Positions 36,220 through 47,156 of a stretch of 64,000 nucleotides of DNA are shown here, in pieces. The translations under genes were made by a program, and so were the position numbers. Source of the stretch: Saprolegnia diclina VS20 (taxonomy: Eukaryota; Oomycota; Saprolegniomycetes; Saprolegniales; Saprolegniaceae); contig NW_008246113.1 in NCBI RefSeq assembly GCF_000281045.1, positions 253,720 to 317,719 on the forward strand. The letters are read 5' to 3'. The notes under the pieces are model-generated. The model searched no databases. It was not told the DNA's origin and saw only the letters and a program-made list of their open reading frames with translations. The first letter of the stretch is position 1, and each line of letters starts with the position of its first letter.

Positions 36220-37660
36220 CTATTGGACGTTGACGAACGCGACGATGACGGTCGTGTCGTCGATGACCTAGTTGGCGCAAGATGAGGAGGCGGGTACCCA
36301 CATCTTTGCGTGTCGACCTGTTCTTCCTTCATCCACCGGCGGTTTGCCTCCAAGATGAGGACATCGACCTACGCCATTCATAAGAACGTATAGTAAAACC
36401 AAAAGAACACGTACGGCTTGCTTGGGGTCCGTGTGCGCCGTCGCCATCTTGATCACTTCCTCGTCCGACATGAATTCCCAGAGCCCGTCCGTCGCAATGA
36501 CGAGACACTTGTCGGTGGCGTCCAAAGTGCGCGTAAAAAACTCGGGCTCCGAGCTCACCTAGTACGTTCTAAGCCACACACGCTGCCGAGAGCGATGCCG
36601 CTACCCCCGCCGTGTGCGCGACTGCGTCGCCAAGCGACCGCGACATGGCCAAGCCCGGGACGTCCATGTGACCGAGCCAGACACGCGGTGGACCGTCGAT
36701 GCCTACGAATCAAATGACGCAAACGTGTGGCTTCCCACAGCACGGACCGTCGTCGTACTCGACTGCAAAGACACGGCCACCGGCGGCCAGAATCCGCGCC
36801 TTTTCGTTTGGGCGGTCCGGTTTGTGATCGTCCGAGACGGCTTCAGCAATAATCGTAGCGCCTTGGGCATACCCGCGTGTGACTCTCGAGTCGCCCACAT
36901 TGCCGACGACAAGGAGCCTAAAATCCACGAAAAATGAGGCATTGGCGAGGCTCGAAGGGGGTCGCACTTGTCTCGGATGACGCTAACGACGCCGGTGCTG
37001 CCGCTGAACTCGGTGTCGATGCTCTGGTCACGGAGCACGCGCTTCTCGACGGCGTTCATCGCAAAGGTCATGGCCGCTAAAAGACTATGAGACACGTCGA
37101 CGGCTAAAAAGGAGTGTACCTTTGATGCCTTCGCAGTCTTTGGCCATGTCGCCCGTCGGTGCAAACCCCGCGTGCTTGAAGAGTTCGTCGGGAAACTGCG
37201 CACGAAAGAACTGCGAGACGCCGTCGCCCGCTTCACCGTGGCCGTCAAAGACACCGAGGAGGAGCGACTTGCTCGATGCATCGTACTGCATGATCATCGA
37301 GTCTTGGTTCTTCTTGCGCGGATTGTACGGCGCATATCCCTTCTTGCTCACGCCGGCGTAGCACCCGATCGAGGCCGTGCCGTCTTGGACACCGTCCGGG
37401 TCCGCAGTCGAGACGTTGGCCAGCCCTTCAACCAGTGTATTGTCGCTGACGACGCTCAAGCGGCGGCGAGCGAGATGCACATTATCTTCGGTCGTCGGCT
37501 AGACAAGGCATTTGAAACCCATGGTGGGCTAAAAGGGATGAACCTTCTTCGTCGAAATGCCCTTGGGCGACGCCACGTTGGTGGCCGTCGCGCCCTGCTG
37601 CTTGAGCCGGTTCAGGGCCGGGTCTTGGACAATCGAGCCCTTGCGCTTGAACGTGGCCAT
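36220..37660 (-). CDS. PP2C-type (PPM) serine/threonine phosphatase, eight exons
   Basis: Exons 37660-37544, 37498-37120, 37076-36968, 36917-36748, 36702-36605, 36558-36415, 36368-36318 and 36267-36220 encode 371 residues; introns are 43-50 nt and phases agree. Metal-binding motifs of the PPM fold are in place: GVFDGHGEAG (Asp124, Gly125), NVGDSRVTRGYAQG, SDDHKPD, AMSRSLGD, IATDGLWEFMSDEEV (Asp315), and DDTTVIVAF near the C terminus (Asp359/Asp360). The PP2C family dephosphorylates Ser/Thr with Mn/Mg. The N-terminal ~60 residues are basic and variable. There is no membrane segment or signal peptide. It lies upstream of the prominin-like gene on the same strand with ~420 bp between. Confidence 0.92.
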
Positions 37661-38084
37661 GGCGGCGGCTCAAAAGTAACAGTGGCAGCCTTTGGGCGCG
37701 ACGTCCTGTATAAATAGGCGCTTGGGTGGGTGGTGGCCACTGGCGCGTCGTTTCACCAACGCGCGCGTTTCATTGGTTCCCAAACGATCTTTCAAATGGC
37801 GCGTGCCAAAAAAGGGTATGGCGCCATCTTGGACGTTTCCGAAAAGGCCATCCACTGCATGAATGCTACTTGATGGAGAAAGCTTGGGCCACGTAACCTT
37901 TGCACTACCGACAGCCAAGATCCTCACGAGCTTTTTGATCGATACTGGCTATTACAGCGGCAAAGCATAGTAGTCCCCAACTAGATGGTACAAAGGTGCC
38001 ACCCCTTTTTGTCGCAAAACGGCAATGTTCGAGTTTCAGAAAAGACGGAATTTTATGCAAAAACTAATAATGAAAAAGGTCCTT
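37661..38084. other. Intergenic
   Basis: Between the PP2C start and the prominin-like stop codon. A CATTGG (CCAAT reverse form) at about 37770 lies ~110 bp upstream of the PP2C ATG. No gene seen. Confidence 0.4.
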
Positions 38085-41034
38085 CTACACCGTCGGCGGA
38101 CCCTTGGTCAACGCATCGAGCTTGGCCTGCAGCTTCTGCTTGGGCGTGAGCTGCACGCCGGGGGCGGGCGCTTCGGGCTGCTCCATGTTGCCGTAGGTAC
38201 CTACATCAACATTGAGCTGCAGACTCGTACAAGCGTGGCATGTACCGCCGCGGATGCCTCGGAGGCGCTTCTGCAAGAGAATGCCACACACGGCCAGCGG
38301 TAGTAGGAAGAGCGCGACGAGGAAGACGCAGAGGGCAATGTTGAGGCAGAGCCCAAGCAGATCCTGGCACAGCAAGTCATGCACGATCGCATACTCTTGG
38401 TTGATCCACGAGCAGCCTGCGTCACTCGTACACTCGACAGCGTTGATTTGACTCCACACACTGAGCTTGGTCAATGGCGGCAGCTGCGTCGTCACGAACG
38501 CATTGAGCTTGGTCGCATACGTCAGGCCCGCGTTCAGAAGACTCTGACTGCCGCCCGGCCAGCCCTTGGAGTTGTTGTAGTTGGTGTTGCCCTGGTAGTC
38601 TTGGTTCATCATGTACAAGGTGCTCTGGATCTTGGCAGCGGCTTTGGCGTACACGCGCGCATCCTGGAACGAGACCAGGCACGCCGAGCCTGGGTTACAC
38701 TTTTTCTGCATAAAGCACAGCGACGGGTCCCTACGACGACTTAGATCTTATGCAAAAGGCAGTGATGAACGCACGCATCATCAGACTTGCAGCCCGAACT
38801 CGCGAGCGTCGACTCGTAGAGGTCCCACGGCGTCTCGAGCTGTTCAACCTTCGATGCCGTTACTTTTTGCGGCGGCATGTCGCGCACGGCCGCCGAGAGC
38901 AGCGTCGCTTGGATGTCCGCCGAGTAGCCAAAGTCTCCGAGGCTGTAGACCGTAATCGGGTTGCTCTGGAGCTGCTGGAAGGCCGTGAGCGGCGCCACCT
39001 AGCCTCGTTTTCAGCGCTATGGTTCGTAAACATCTAGGTCCTACGCTCTGGGCGACCGAGAGACGCTCGTAGAGGCCACACGAGGCCGTATACGCCGGCG
39101 TCATTTGCAGCGCGGCGAGCGTGCTTGTACCTACATTGTCCTTTCATATTCCATCCTTCGATGGCACAAGTACCTTGGATGCATGACGTGAGGATGCCTG
39201 AAGTTTCTGCCGAAAAGTACGGGGCCATGTTGTTGACAATCATGTCGAGGTACTTGCAGCCGTCGTACCTACAGTTGATACAAAGTTGATACACAGTTGA
39301 TACAACATAGACGCAAAAACCTACCAGAGCGCCGAGACTGCAATCAAGAGCGAGGCAACGACAAAGCTGATGATGCAGAGAAGGACACCGAGGATCCAGC
39401 TCACATGCAAGAGGTGGACCATCTTGGAGTTGTTTTTGCACACGCCACGCGCAAAGCCAAGCATGCCGAGGAGCGACACGAAGAGCCCGAGGATAAAGAT
39501 GCATAGCACAAGGCCCGACCGGCCGTACGAGATCTCGTCAAACGACGTCTGCACGGTGCTCACGGCCGCGTTCGAGTTGTTGGTCGCAGCGGCAAGGACG
39601 TCGAGGTTGAACTGCGCCGTGTTGATCGCGTTGAAGAGAGTCGCCGATCCGTCGTACATGGTGGTGCGCGCGAGCTGGAAGGTCGTATCGAGCTGCGACG
39701 CGGTCGTTGCGATCGCAGCCGTAATCGTACGCGCTTGGGTCGTCGCGCCGCCGCAGAGAGCCACCGGACACTGGAGGCACACGCTGTCCTTGTTCACACA
39801 CGTTGTCGGAAACGCACTTGAGTAGGTCGAGTCGATGGCCGCGCCCATGGTCTTTGCGCGTATGAGCAGCGATGGTGGAGGTAGAGACAAGAGTACCTGA
39901 AGGGCCTTGGCACCCGCGACGATCCAGTCGGTGTTGCCGAGCGCCGATTTCATAGCCGAGACGGTCGCCGCCTGGCTGGCTTCGATCGCGTTGAGCGGTG
40001 CGAGGAGGTTCTTGGCGTAGACCTGCGCGTTGGCGAGTACTTCGTTGAGCGATGCAAACAGATCGTGCATCTACGTAACGAAATATGAGAAAAAGACGAC
40101 GGTACATGAGGTTCGAACCCGCGCCGTGACGCTGTTGTTTTGAATATACGCGGCGACGCTGCAGATGAAGATGGCGAGCGAAAAGAGGAAGAAGCTAATG
40201 CCCGGGATCAAGACCGCGCACCACGTGTAGCCTCGCTCGATCGGGTCCCGGCCGCCGCACTTGTTGCACACGCAGCGCAGCACGAAGAACGCCAGAAAGC
40301 CCAAAAAGGTCAGCACCGCCAGCGTGATCCTACCCGTTTGTGAGCTCCTCGATACGTATGCCTAGAGATGCGTACCCTGGTGCAGCGTACGGCACGAGCG
40401 ACTCGGCGTACGTTTGTTGGACCCAGCCCAGCGCCGTATCGATCTGAGCTTGCGTGTACCGGGGCTGGCGCGGCTACAGACAATAGTGTCCATCATGAGC
40501 GTTTAGAGATGATAGGTACGACGGTACGCTAATGTTGGGGTTGGGCGTGGGCCAGAGGCAGTTGGCGAGGCGCTCGCACTGTCCCGGGAGCGCGGCGCAC
40601 GAGCCATTGCCCGGGACGACGATACAGGCGTTGTTGCGGTCGCGCGCCGCATTCGTGCTCGTGTTGGCCACGCAGCGCGTCAGGTCGGCCGCCGTCGATG
40701 TGAGGTGGCAGAACGCGATCATCATGTTGGTGAGCGACGTATTGTACCAGGCGGCGGACTCGGACCGGAGGCCGTCCATAGCCTGCACGGCCGACCGGCC
40801 CTGCAGCACGACGCGCGCTTGGTCAAGCGTGTCGAGCGTCGAGAGGTTCGTCGCTTTGAGGCTGCCTGTCTGCGGCTGCGTCACCTTGGTCGGTGCGTTC
40901 GTCGCCAGAAGGCTCGGGCACTGCGCTGTCCACGAGGCAAAGCCCGTGGCCGAGCACTGGTTCGCGGGCGGCCAGCTCTGCCCATGCACGCTGGCGGCAG
41001 CGATGGCCACTGCGGCGAGGACTCGGACGGCCAT
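38085..41034 (-). CDS. Prominin-like five-pass membrane glycoprotein, ten exons
   Basis: Exons 41034-40528, 40473-40376, 40329-40119, 40070-39897, 39851-39325, 39268-39174, 39130-39045, 38998-38775, 38730-38246 and 38200-38085 give 840 residues with all phases matching. A signal peptide (MAVRVLAAVAIAAASVHG) precedes a Cys-containing extracellular region; membrane segments lie near 203-219, 237-265, 444-464, 478-503 and 770-793, leaving two large extracellular loops and a short cytosolic tail. This is exactly prominin topology, and RCVCNKCGG (220-228) directly after the first membrane segment matches the Cys-rich cytosolic motif of prominins. Prominins mark membrane protrusions and bind cholesterol in animals. 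The intron at 39896-39852 preserves the frame, so it could be retained. Overall similarity outside the motif is low by eye. Confidence 0.75.
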
Positions 41035-42004
41035 GAGGTCTCGGCGAATCTCGGAATGACGTCCAAGCCATCGCGCTTGCTGTTTTTAGATCGCTAAAGA
41101 TAGTTTTTCACAGTATTTGTTGAAAAATCCGGATACGTGGTGCAATGTGGCGAGAATAGTGTATATTGAATTTTACGCTACTATGGCGTAAAGAAGTCAA
41201 AAAGAGTGGTGAGAGAGCGATGGCAGCGATGCGTATTAGTGCTTGCACGACGTAGTAATCGGCTTTCGATCCTTCGACTGCCTCCTTGCTGCTGGAATGG
41301 GACGTCGGACCATTGTCCGGATAGTTGCACGTGGCACGTTCTCCGGCGTGTGCCGAAAATAGGCCTACCGTATTACACTATATCGGTGCATTCGGCGGAT
41401 GCCGAAGCCAGCGGTTACAAGCCCGCCATTTTGAAAGATCCCAGTCAGTCCATGACTGTCTTTTGGGGCGCAGAGCAACCTTGCGCTTGCTTGCGGTTGG
41501 TATATAAGGTGTCGACGTATGAGCCACTTCACACGTGAATGGTCGGCAACGACCGAGCCAACGAGGCTCGCACTGGCGATGGCCATAGCGGAGGCAGCGG
41601 CCCGACAGCCAATAAACCGTTGTCAACGTCGTCCGCGTCGTGTGGGACCTAGATCGAACCTATGTGCGGTGGTCGCTTGGGACCCCTGGACGACTACATG
41701 TAGTCACATGGGGTTTCTATGGTATTGAGGTCCTCTGCCACAACCTGTTAAAAAGGCCATGGCATAGACCACGAGCTCGTCTTGGCAGAGGGATGCTGGA
41801 AAAGGCATCGCTCCACCCAGCGCTCCACCCAAGACGATATACCACATTTCCACATGTCCGAGCAGTCCCAAACCAAACCAAACTGGCCATCGAAAGAATA
41901 GACATCGTACAGCCTGCCACGTCATGACCGTTTCAACTGTATGGTATACAAAATCAAAGCTTTAAGGTTGCTGCGACCAGCCGTCGCGACTTTATTATTT
42001 GCGA
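41035..42004. other. Intergenic
   Basis: No supported gene. The last 70 bp upstream of the ankyrin-like gene share TGGTATACAAAA-type sequence with the region upstream of its relative at 28421. Confidence 0.4.
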
Positions 42005-43159
42005 ATGGCGAGCGTCGTGCTGACGTCGCCGCCGCTGGCCGCGCGCATCTTTGGCTTCCAATTTGGCATCTACGAAGACATCCGGCATCGCTTTCTCGAG
42101 GCGCGCTCCTTGACGTTGGTCAAGACCTCTCTCTGGATCGAACGCGTCTACGTCTTCCCGCCCGGCTTTCGGCCCATTCACCACTGCAACGAACCGACAA
42201 TGCCTGTTACCTTCTTGTCCCCGTACACACTCGGCTTAGCTCGCGATTCTTTGTCTGATGCCCGACTGCCGCTGCACCTCGCCATCTACGAAGGCGACTT
42301 CTCCGTGACGCAGCGCATTCTGACCTGTCGCCCAGACCTCGCCTCCGCCGAGGCCATCGACGTCGCCTTCTACTGCACCCGCTTTGCGATTGCCTCGTAC
42401 CTCATGGCCTTGCGGCGCGATGTGCCGCAGCTCGGCGAGCACCTATGGGCATCGACCGACGGAATCCCCTCCGTGGGGCAGCACTTGCCGGAGAGTTGCG
42501 CGACCTACGGCGACATTGCGCTGCTGCAACTACTAAAAACGTACACGACAGTCGGGTGGACAGACAACGTTCTCCGCACAGCCATCACTTTTCGCACGCC
42601 CGACATGGCCGAATACATCTATATCCACGAGCCCGAGACGCGCTTTCCTGGCGCCTTGGACGCGGCAGTAAGAGCCGGCAAGGTTTCCCTCGTGCACCTA
42701 CTGCGTCGCGATGGCTACGCATGCTCTGCCGACGCTCTCTCGAGTGCGGTTGCGCGCGGGTACCTCGACATCGTTCACTTTCTTATCGAGGACGGCGTCG
42801 CGCTCCATTGCGATGCGATTGGCCAGGCCGTGGCTTACGAGCGACGGGATACTGTGGCGTACCTTCTCTCTCTGGCCAACGTCGACTTGGACATCGATGA
42901 CGCACTCGCGCTGGCGCTTCAGCGCGGCGACGCAGGAATCGTCAACGAGATTTTAGCGACGGGTCGTACGAATGTGCCGGCGGGGGCTGTTCTTTCTGCG
43001 CTACAAGAGAGACAATTCGATGTGGCGCGCTGCCTTCTCTTACACAGCGGTGTCATTAACGTCGCTGCCGTTGACGCAGCCCTTCTTGGCAAGAGCCCCG
43101 CGCTGCTTCTTGCACTCCTCCAAGAGTTTGGTATCGAACCGCCGACGACCGCCATGTAG
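42005..43159 (+). CDS. Ankyrin-like protein, MASVVLTSPP family
   Basis: A single-exon protein of 384 residues from ATG 42005 (two codons after a TTG). It starts MASVVLTSPPLAARIFGFQF, then GIYEDIRHRFLEARS, and continues as degenerate ankyrin repeats such as PLHLAIYEGDFSVTQRILTC and GYLDIVHFLIEDGVAL. It ends EFGIEPPTTAM. Its inverted counterpart at 52027-50852 has the same architecture but carries an in-frame stop. The gene is at the outer end of the left arm of the inverted duplication, and much more diverged from its partner than the adjacent transporter is. Confidence 0.87.
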   Translation: MASVVLTSPPLAARIFGFQFGIYEDIRHRFLEARSLTLVKTSLWIERVYVFPPGFRPIHHCNEPTMPVTFLSPYTLGLARDSLSDARLPLHLAIYEGDFSVTQRILTCRPDLASAEAIDVAFYCTRFAIASYLMALRRDVPQLGEHLWASTDGIPSVGQHLPESCATYGDIALLQLLKTYTTVGWTDNVLRTAITFRTPDMAEYIYIHEPETRFPGALDAAVRAGKVSLVHLLRRDGYACSADALSSAVARGYLDIVHFLIEDGVALHCDAIGQAVAYERRDTVAYLLSLANVDLDIDDALALALQRGDAGIVNEILATGRTNVPAGAVLSALQERQFDVARCLLLHSGVINVAAVDAALLGKSPALLLALLQEFGIEPPTTAM

Positions 43160-43298
43160 CAGTGCGTAATTTCTTATTCCAAATGAACAATCCGCCTCAC
43201 GCAGCCCATTAGCCAAGTTAATGACACTCGCACATCATCGCTAGTAGGATTACATCGTCACGCTTCATACATGTAATAAACCCTAATCTCAAAACGAC

Positions 43299-43898
43299 AT
43301 GAAACTCTGCATTGACCTTCCAAACACTGTTTATACGAAACAGCGTTTGCAGTCAGATGCCTCTGCTGCCGCCAAAGCCGCCGCTGAAGGCGCGTCACGA
43401 CGGGCCCACACAAGATTCGACCGTGTTATGTGTAGTATAGTTAGTTTCAGTTCCAGTCTCCTCGATGTCCAAAGCCAAACGAGTGAAGAAGCGCAGGGCC
43501 TCGACGCCACACCCACGTATGAGGAGATGCGGAGAGCGCACGAACTCCTGCACGGACCAAGCCCTCCAGTCGACATCATCTTCTTCAAGAGGGTCATCGC
43601 CGCTGTCGACGCCAGTGGCTCAGCGTTTGCAAGCGTCGCACCAATTTTGTCCTATTCGAGGCGCCAGATCCCAAACCCTATATTGACGACTATTGCGACT
43701 GCCAAGGCGGCCACGCGCACCAGAACCGCGACACCTGCACAGTATGCACACTACCAGCCACTGCTGCTCAAGCGTCTTCAAGAGAATGGAACGAACTGCC
43801 GACCATCGCCATGTAGCGCTCACATCACACCGACGTTTCAATGCACTGTTTGTGATGTGCAAAACACTGTTTCAGAATGCGGCTCAGAAATGATTTAA
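43299..43898 (+). CDS. Hypothetical small reading frame in left arm
   Basis: An open frame of 199 codons starting MKLCIDLPNTVYTKQRLQS. The right arm has the same start (50712, minus) but one C fewer at the equivalent of 43562-43564, which shifts the frame after HELLHGPS. An alternative frame from ATG 43465 (MSKAKRVKKRRAS) reads through 116 codons on the right arm with a Cys/His-rich segment (CDCQGAHAHQNRDTCTVC) and is the broken one here. Only one of these two readings can be real. No family is recognised. Confidence 0.35.
   Translation: MKLCIDLPNTVYTKQRLQSDASAAAKAAAEGASRRAHTRFDRVMCSIVSFSSSLLDVQSQTSEEAQGLDATPTYEEMRRAHELLHGPSPPVDIIFFKRVIAAVDASGSAFASVAPILSYSRRQIPNPILTTIATAKAATRTRTATPAQYAHYQPLLLKRLQENGTNCRPSPCSAHITPTFQCTVCDVQNTVSECGSEMI
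43465..43816 (+). pseudogene. Frameshifted copy of the 116-codon Cys/His-rich frame
   Basis: Compared with 50546-50196 on the other arm, this copy has one extra C (CCC at 43562-43564 against CC), so the frame from MSKAKRVKKRR closes early. Downstream of the shift the same protein resumes in the third frame: FVLFEAPDPKPYIDD, CDCQGGHAHQNRDTCTVC and WNELPTIAM then TAG at 43814-43816. Confidence depends on the 116-codon frame being real. Confidence 0.35.
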
Positions 43899-44020
43899 CC
43901 ACTGTCCGGAGAAGGAGAGATTCTGTCAACAAGAAACAGTGCACCGATCGCAAAACAAACACTGTATATGAAAGAGAAACAAACGGCTGGATATCGACAT
44001 CGATCGTCGATCCCACGATA

Positions 44021-45571
44021 TTAAACGAGCGGCTTGTCGGCCGCCGGGTGCGCGTGGCCGTGCTTGGCGGCGTGGGCCTCGGCCTTGCGCTCCAAGAAGG
44101 CGTGCCACACTTCGCGGCCGCCCTTCTTGAGGTACCAGTAGTAAAAGCCAGCGATACTCACGACGACAGCGGCGACAATGATGATGCCAAACACAAGACC
44201 CGTCGTGCCAGCCTTGAAAAGGTACGTCAAGGCGAGCGCGATGCCCGGCACGATCAAAAAGAGCAGCATCAGAAAGAGACCCGCGACCACCGGCCACCGC
44301 GCGCTGTAGAACGCGAGGCGGCGCGCCCAGTCCAGGATCGGCTTGCGCGTGATCGGGATCGGGTAGAAGAGGAAGATGCCCCAAACGTTGAACCAAAAGT
44401 GCACAAGAGCGATCGCGACAGCGTCCGGCGACCCCGTCACCCACGACGCAAGAAGCGCCGTCACGGTCGTGCCGAGGTTGGCGCCAATCACGATCGGGTA
44501 CACCTGCTCGAGCGTGATGAGCCCGAGACCGGCCATCGGCGTCAAGGTCGAGGTGACCACCGTCGACGAGTGCACGCAAAACGTGATGAGCGTGCCGAGG
44601 AAGATGTTGACGTAGCCGTTAAAGTCGAGCGCCTTGCGGATCGTCTTTTGCGCCGAGCCGCGGAAGAGCTTTTGGAGCATATAGACAAGCGAGACGAGCG
44701 ACATGACGAGGAGCGTAAAGCCGATCGCGAGGCAGATGCCACCGATGGCGCCGCCGCTCATCGAGCCGCTCTTGTACGACGAGAGGAACGCGCCGCCCTT
44801 GAGAAACACCGCCTTCTCACATGTGACCTTGCCGAGCGACACCTTTTCAATCATGCTCTTGTCGACGCGGATGAGCTGCTGCGCGAGCGGGTTGACAATG
44901 ATGTCGACGGGCGACTCAAAGTACGCGTTGGCCTTGCCGCCCGACATGGACATGGAGAGAAGCTCGAGCGGGTGGAAGACGAGCTCGATCGGGAAGAGGA
45001 CGATAACCGACCAGATGTTGTACATGTCGTGGACGGTCGCGGCCGCCATCGCGCGCTCAAACTGGTCGCGCTTGCCCATCTGCGCAAAGGCGACCATGAT
45101 GCAGGTCACGCACGTGCCGACGTTGGCACCCATGATGATCGGGACGCCTTGGCGCACCGTGAGACCCTTGGCACCCACGAGGGCGACGGTGATGGACGTG
45201 ACCGTGCCGGACGAGTGCAAAACGGCGGTCGAGACGACGCCGACCATGAGACCCGCGATCGGGTTGTCGGCAAACGCGAACGCCGACTTGGCTTCGCAGC
45301 CGAGGAGGAGCGAGAACGACTCGCCGATCCACTTGACAGCGACCATGAAAAAGTAGAGCGAGCTCATGGCCAGCACAAAGTAAAAGATGCCCCAGAACAG
45401 CTTCATGTACCACGGAAGGTTGGCGAACGTCTTGTCCTCTTCTTCGAGCTTGATCTCTTCGTCGGCGTCCGTGTAGTCAATGGCGGCGTTGGGCGACCGA
45501 CCCGCGAGGCCCGGCGTCATGACGACGTTGGCCGACTCGGACTGCAGCACCGTTTCCTTGGCAGCGACCAT
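44021..45571 (-). CDS. NaPi-II (SLC34)-type sodium/phosphate cotransporter, left-arm copy
   Basis: A single-exon 516-residue membrane protein. The two inverted structural repeats of the NaPi-II family are visible: LHSSGTVTS (118-126) with GANVGTCVT (148-156), and VHSSTVVTS (from 333) with GANLGTTVT (363-371), corresponding to the QSSS and GANIGT phosphate-binding elements. Multiple hydrophobic helices surround them; the tail is His/Ala-rich (HAAKHGHAHPAADKP). It probably imports inorganic phosphate with Na at the plasma membrane. It differs from the right-arm copy only at residues 117 (Val), 396 (Val) and 428 (Val). Identity continues about 38 bp upstream of the ATG, then stops. Confidence 0.92.
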   Translation of the reverse strand: MVAAKETVLQSESANVVMTPGLAGRSPNAAIDYTDADEEIKLEEEDKTFANLPWYMKLFWGIFYFVLAMSSLYFFMVAVKWIGESFSLLLGCEAKSAFAFADNPIAGLMVGVVSTAVLHSSGTVTSITVALVGAKGLTVRQGVPIIMGANVGTCVTCIMVAFAQMGKRDQFERAMAAATVHDMYNIWSVIVLFPIELVFHPLELLSMSMSGGKANAYFESPVDIIVNPLAQQLIRVDKSMIEKVSLGKVTCEKAVFLKGGAFLSSYKSGSMSGGAIGGICLAIGFTLLVMSLVSLVYMLQKLFRGSAQKTIRKALDFNGYVNIFLGTLITFCVHSSTVVTSTLTPMAGLGLITLEQVYPIVIGANLGTTVTALLASWVTGSPDAVAIALVHFWFNVWGIFLFYPIPITRKPILDWARRLAFYSARWPVVAGLFLMLLFLIVPGIALALTYLFKAGTTGLVFGIIIVAAVVVSIAGFYYWYLKKGGREVWHAFLERKAEAHAAKHGHAHPAADKPLV

Positions 45572-46673
45572 GCTTGGTGGTCAAAAGCAAATGCAAGAAT
45601 GAGGTTGAGGAGCAGAGGATTTTTTGAATATTTTTCAGTGTTTTTAGCGATCCACTTTGTAGCAAACTGGAACGGAATCTCGACCGTCGACCAGATGTGT
45701 GGCCGGTTTGCGCCGGCGCGCAGTACCACGTGGCACCTTTGATAGGCCACAAGAGACATACGACGTGTCAAGATTCGAGCCGGATTCGATCACATCAGGT
45801 TTGAATCTGCTGTGCGGCTGTCGTCGGCGGAGCTTGCCGCCGTATCTGCCCAGACGCTGCTGGTCACGTTACGCTACGTCGCCAGCCGCTCCGTTGCATG
45901 GACAGCGATTGGTTACGTGGCTGTCTCCGTGTACCCATATCCACGTGGACCGTGGCGTGATGTGAGCTCAAGGATCTCGGAAGCTCCTTGATTCGGACGT
46001 CTCCGCTTCCTCTGTCAGCTCCTACGGCCAAGCGCAGCTCGAATCTGGACGGCCGACTGCTTGGATGGACGCCAGCGATCCGCTTCAACGAATCAGCTTG
46101 GCAAGAAACGCTATGGCTCCTCCGCGAAGCTCTAGGATCGCTCTGGGACTGCATCGGGCCCTTTGCTGTTGTAGGGCCGAGGTGTCGATGGTCAGGCTCT
46201 AAGCACTTAGTCGTACGCTTTGCCGTTCGGACCCCACCCCTAAGGCACCCGTGTGTGGCAGAGACGCGTCCTTCCTCTCACGGACGGTCACCATCTGACT
46301 TGCCGCGCATGGACGCGCATCGTGGATGGCCGACGTTATACGCATGGGTACTACAAGTCACCGGCATAAACACCATTGGTGGTGGTTCATGATGGAGCTA
46401 CTGTACTTGAGCACCAGACTGGCAGCAACTACCGATGTTGCTCCTGGGACGCGCTCTGGTTGTTGGGCTGTTGGGACCAACCAGGGAGTGGTGATGTACC
46501 TGTGACCTCTCGACACTGTTCGAGCAGGAATTGGCAGCTGATGTACAGCTCGACTATTGCACACCGGAATGACATGAAAGGACACTTCATTCTAGTGGCT
46601 ACCCTCGCTGCTAGGGCGGCCAGCGACCATAGTATGGACTACGTCGCCATGGTAGCTGCTGCCTAACGCGTAA

Positions 46674-46905
46674 TTATATAAACGTGTTTCGCGTTATCTT
46701 CGTTGTTATCAAGATTTTGCATACATAGAGATACATAGAGACTAGCAATCCCCTTCTTTATTCGCGCGCCGGGCTGTGGCTGTGGCTGCGTAGGCGGCGG
46801 CGCGGAGCTCGTCTTTCGCTTCTGTTGCCACCCGGATGCAAATTCGGCCGCGAGTGAAGCCCATGACGACACGCTTCATAAAGGCCTTCCAGGCTTTGTG
46901 GTTGG
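46674..46905 (-). repeat. Dispersed repeat, copy 1
   Basis: On the minus strand the copy reads AAGGCCTTTATGAAGCGTGT, a Pro/Thr-coding GC-rich middle, GATTGCTAGTCTCTATGTAT and finally GAAGATAACGCGAAACACGT. The same order is found at 62788-63005 with roughly 75-80% identity by eye, and its 3' part at 61668-61750 and 58103-58170. The coding-like part reads AWKAFMKRVVMGFTRGRI, so it may be the end of an unidentified mobile element or gene family. Confidence 0.6.
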
Positions 46906-47109
46906 CAGCAAAGCTACGTAGAGGCCAGCGTAATTAGAGTGACAATATTGCGGCAAAGACAGTCTGTGCAAATGTCTACTCTAATGTATAGCACCCCTAT
47001 TCACTGCGCGAGTCGAAGACATGGCCCGCCGTCTCGGCGCCAACTTTTCAACGGAGCAGAAAGAGACGCGCCCTTTCTAGCACCGCCACGTGGCAATCTG
47101 GATTTTCAG

Positions 47110-47156
47110 CCAATCACAAGCGCTATTGCGCTCACTTTGCACTGTTTTCTACCAAT
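47110..47156 (+). promoter_or_regulatory. Two CCAAT boxes upstream of the small membrane-protein gene
   Basis: CCAATCAC at 47110 and CCAATCACC at 47152 lie 98 and 56 bp before ATG 47208. A TCATTTT (initiator-like in oomycete promoters) lies just before the ATG at about 47196. Inference from sequence only. Confidence 0.45.

Larger units (their letters stand above)
42005..45815. repeat. Left arm of a large inverted duplication
   Basis: This arm, read inward, contains an ankyrin-like gene, a small reading frame and a phosphate-cotransporter gene in the same order as 52027-48220 read in reverse. The core from about 43140 to 45609 is nearly identical to 50875-48402. Similarity breaks at about 45610-45752, resumes at 45753-45815 (matching 48282-48220), and falls to the level of diverged paralogues within the ankyrin gene at the outer end. 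Confidence 0.85.

Noticed and set aside
40108-40122. GAGGTTCGAACCC, resembling a tRNA T-arm
   Set aside because: It lies at an exon-intron boundary of the prominin-like gene, and no acceptor stem or anticodon arm is found around it.
43877-45742. Open frame of 621 codons antisense to the left-arm phosphate transporter (and its 636-codon counterpart at 50135-48225)
   Set aside because: Composition is extremely charged (runs of Arg, Asp, Glu) without domains, as expected from reading G/C-ending codons in reverse; the opposite strand encodes a clear membrane transporter. The pair in both arms only reflects the duplication.
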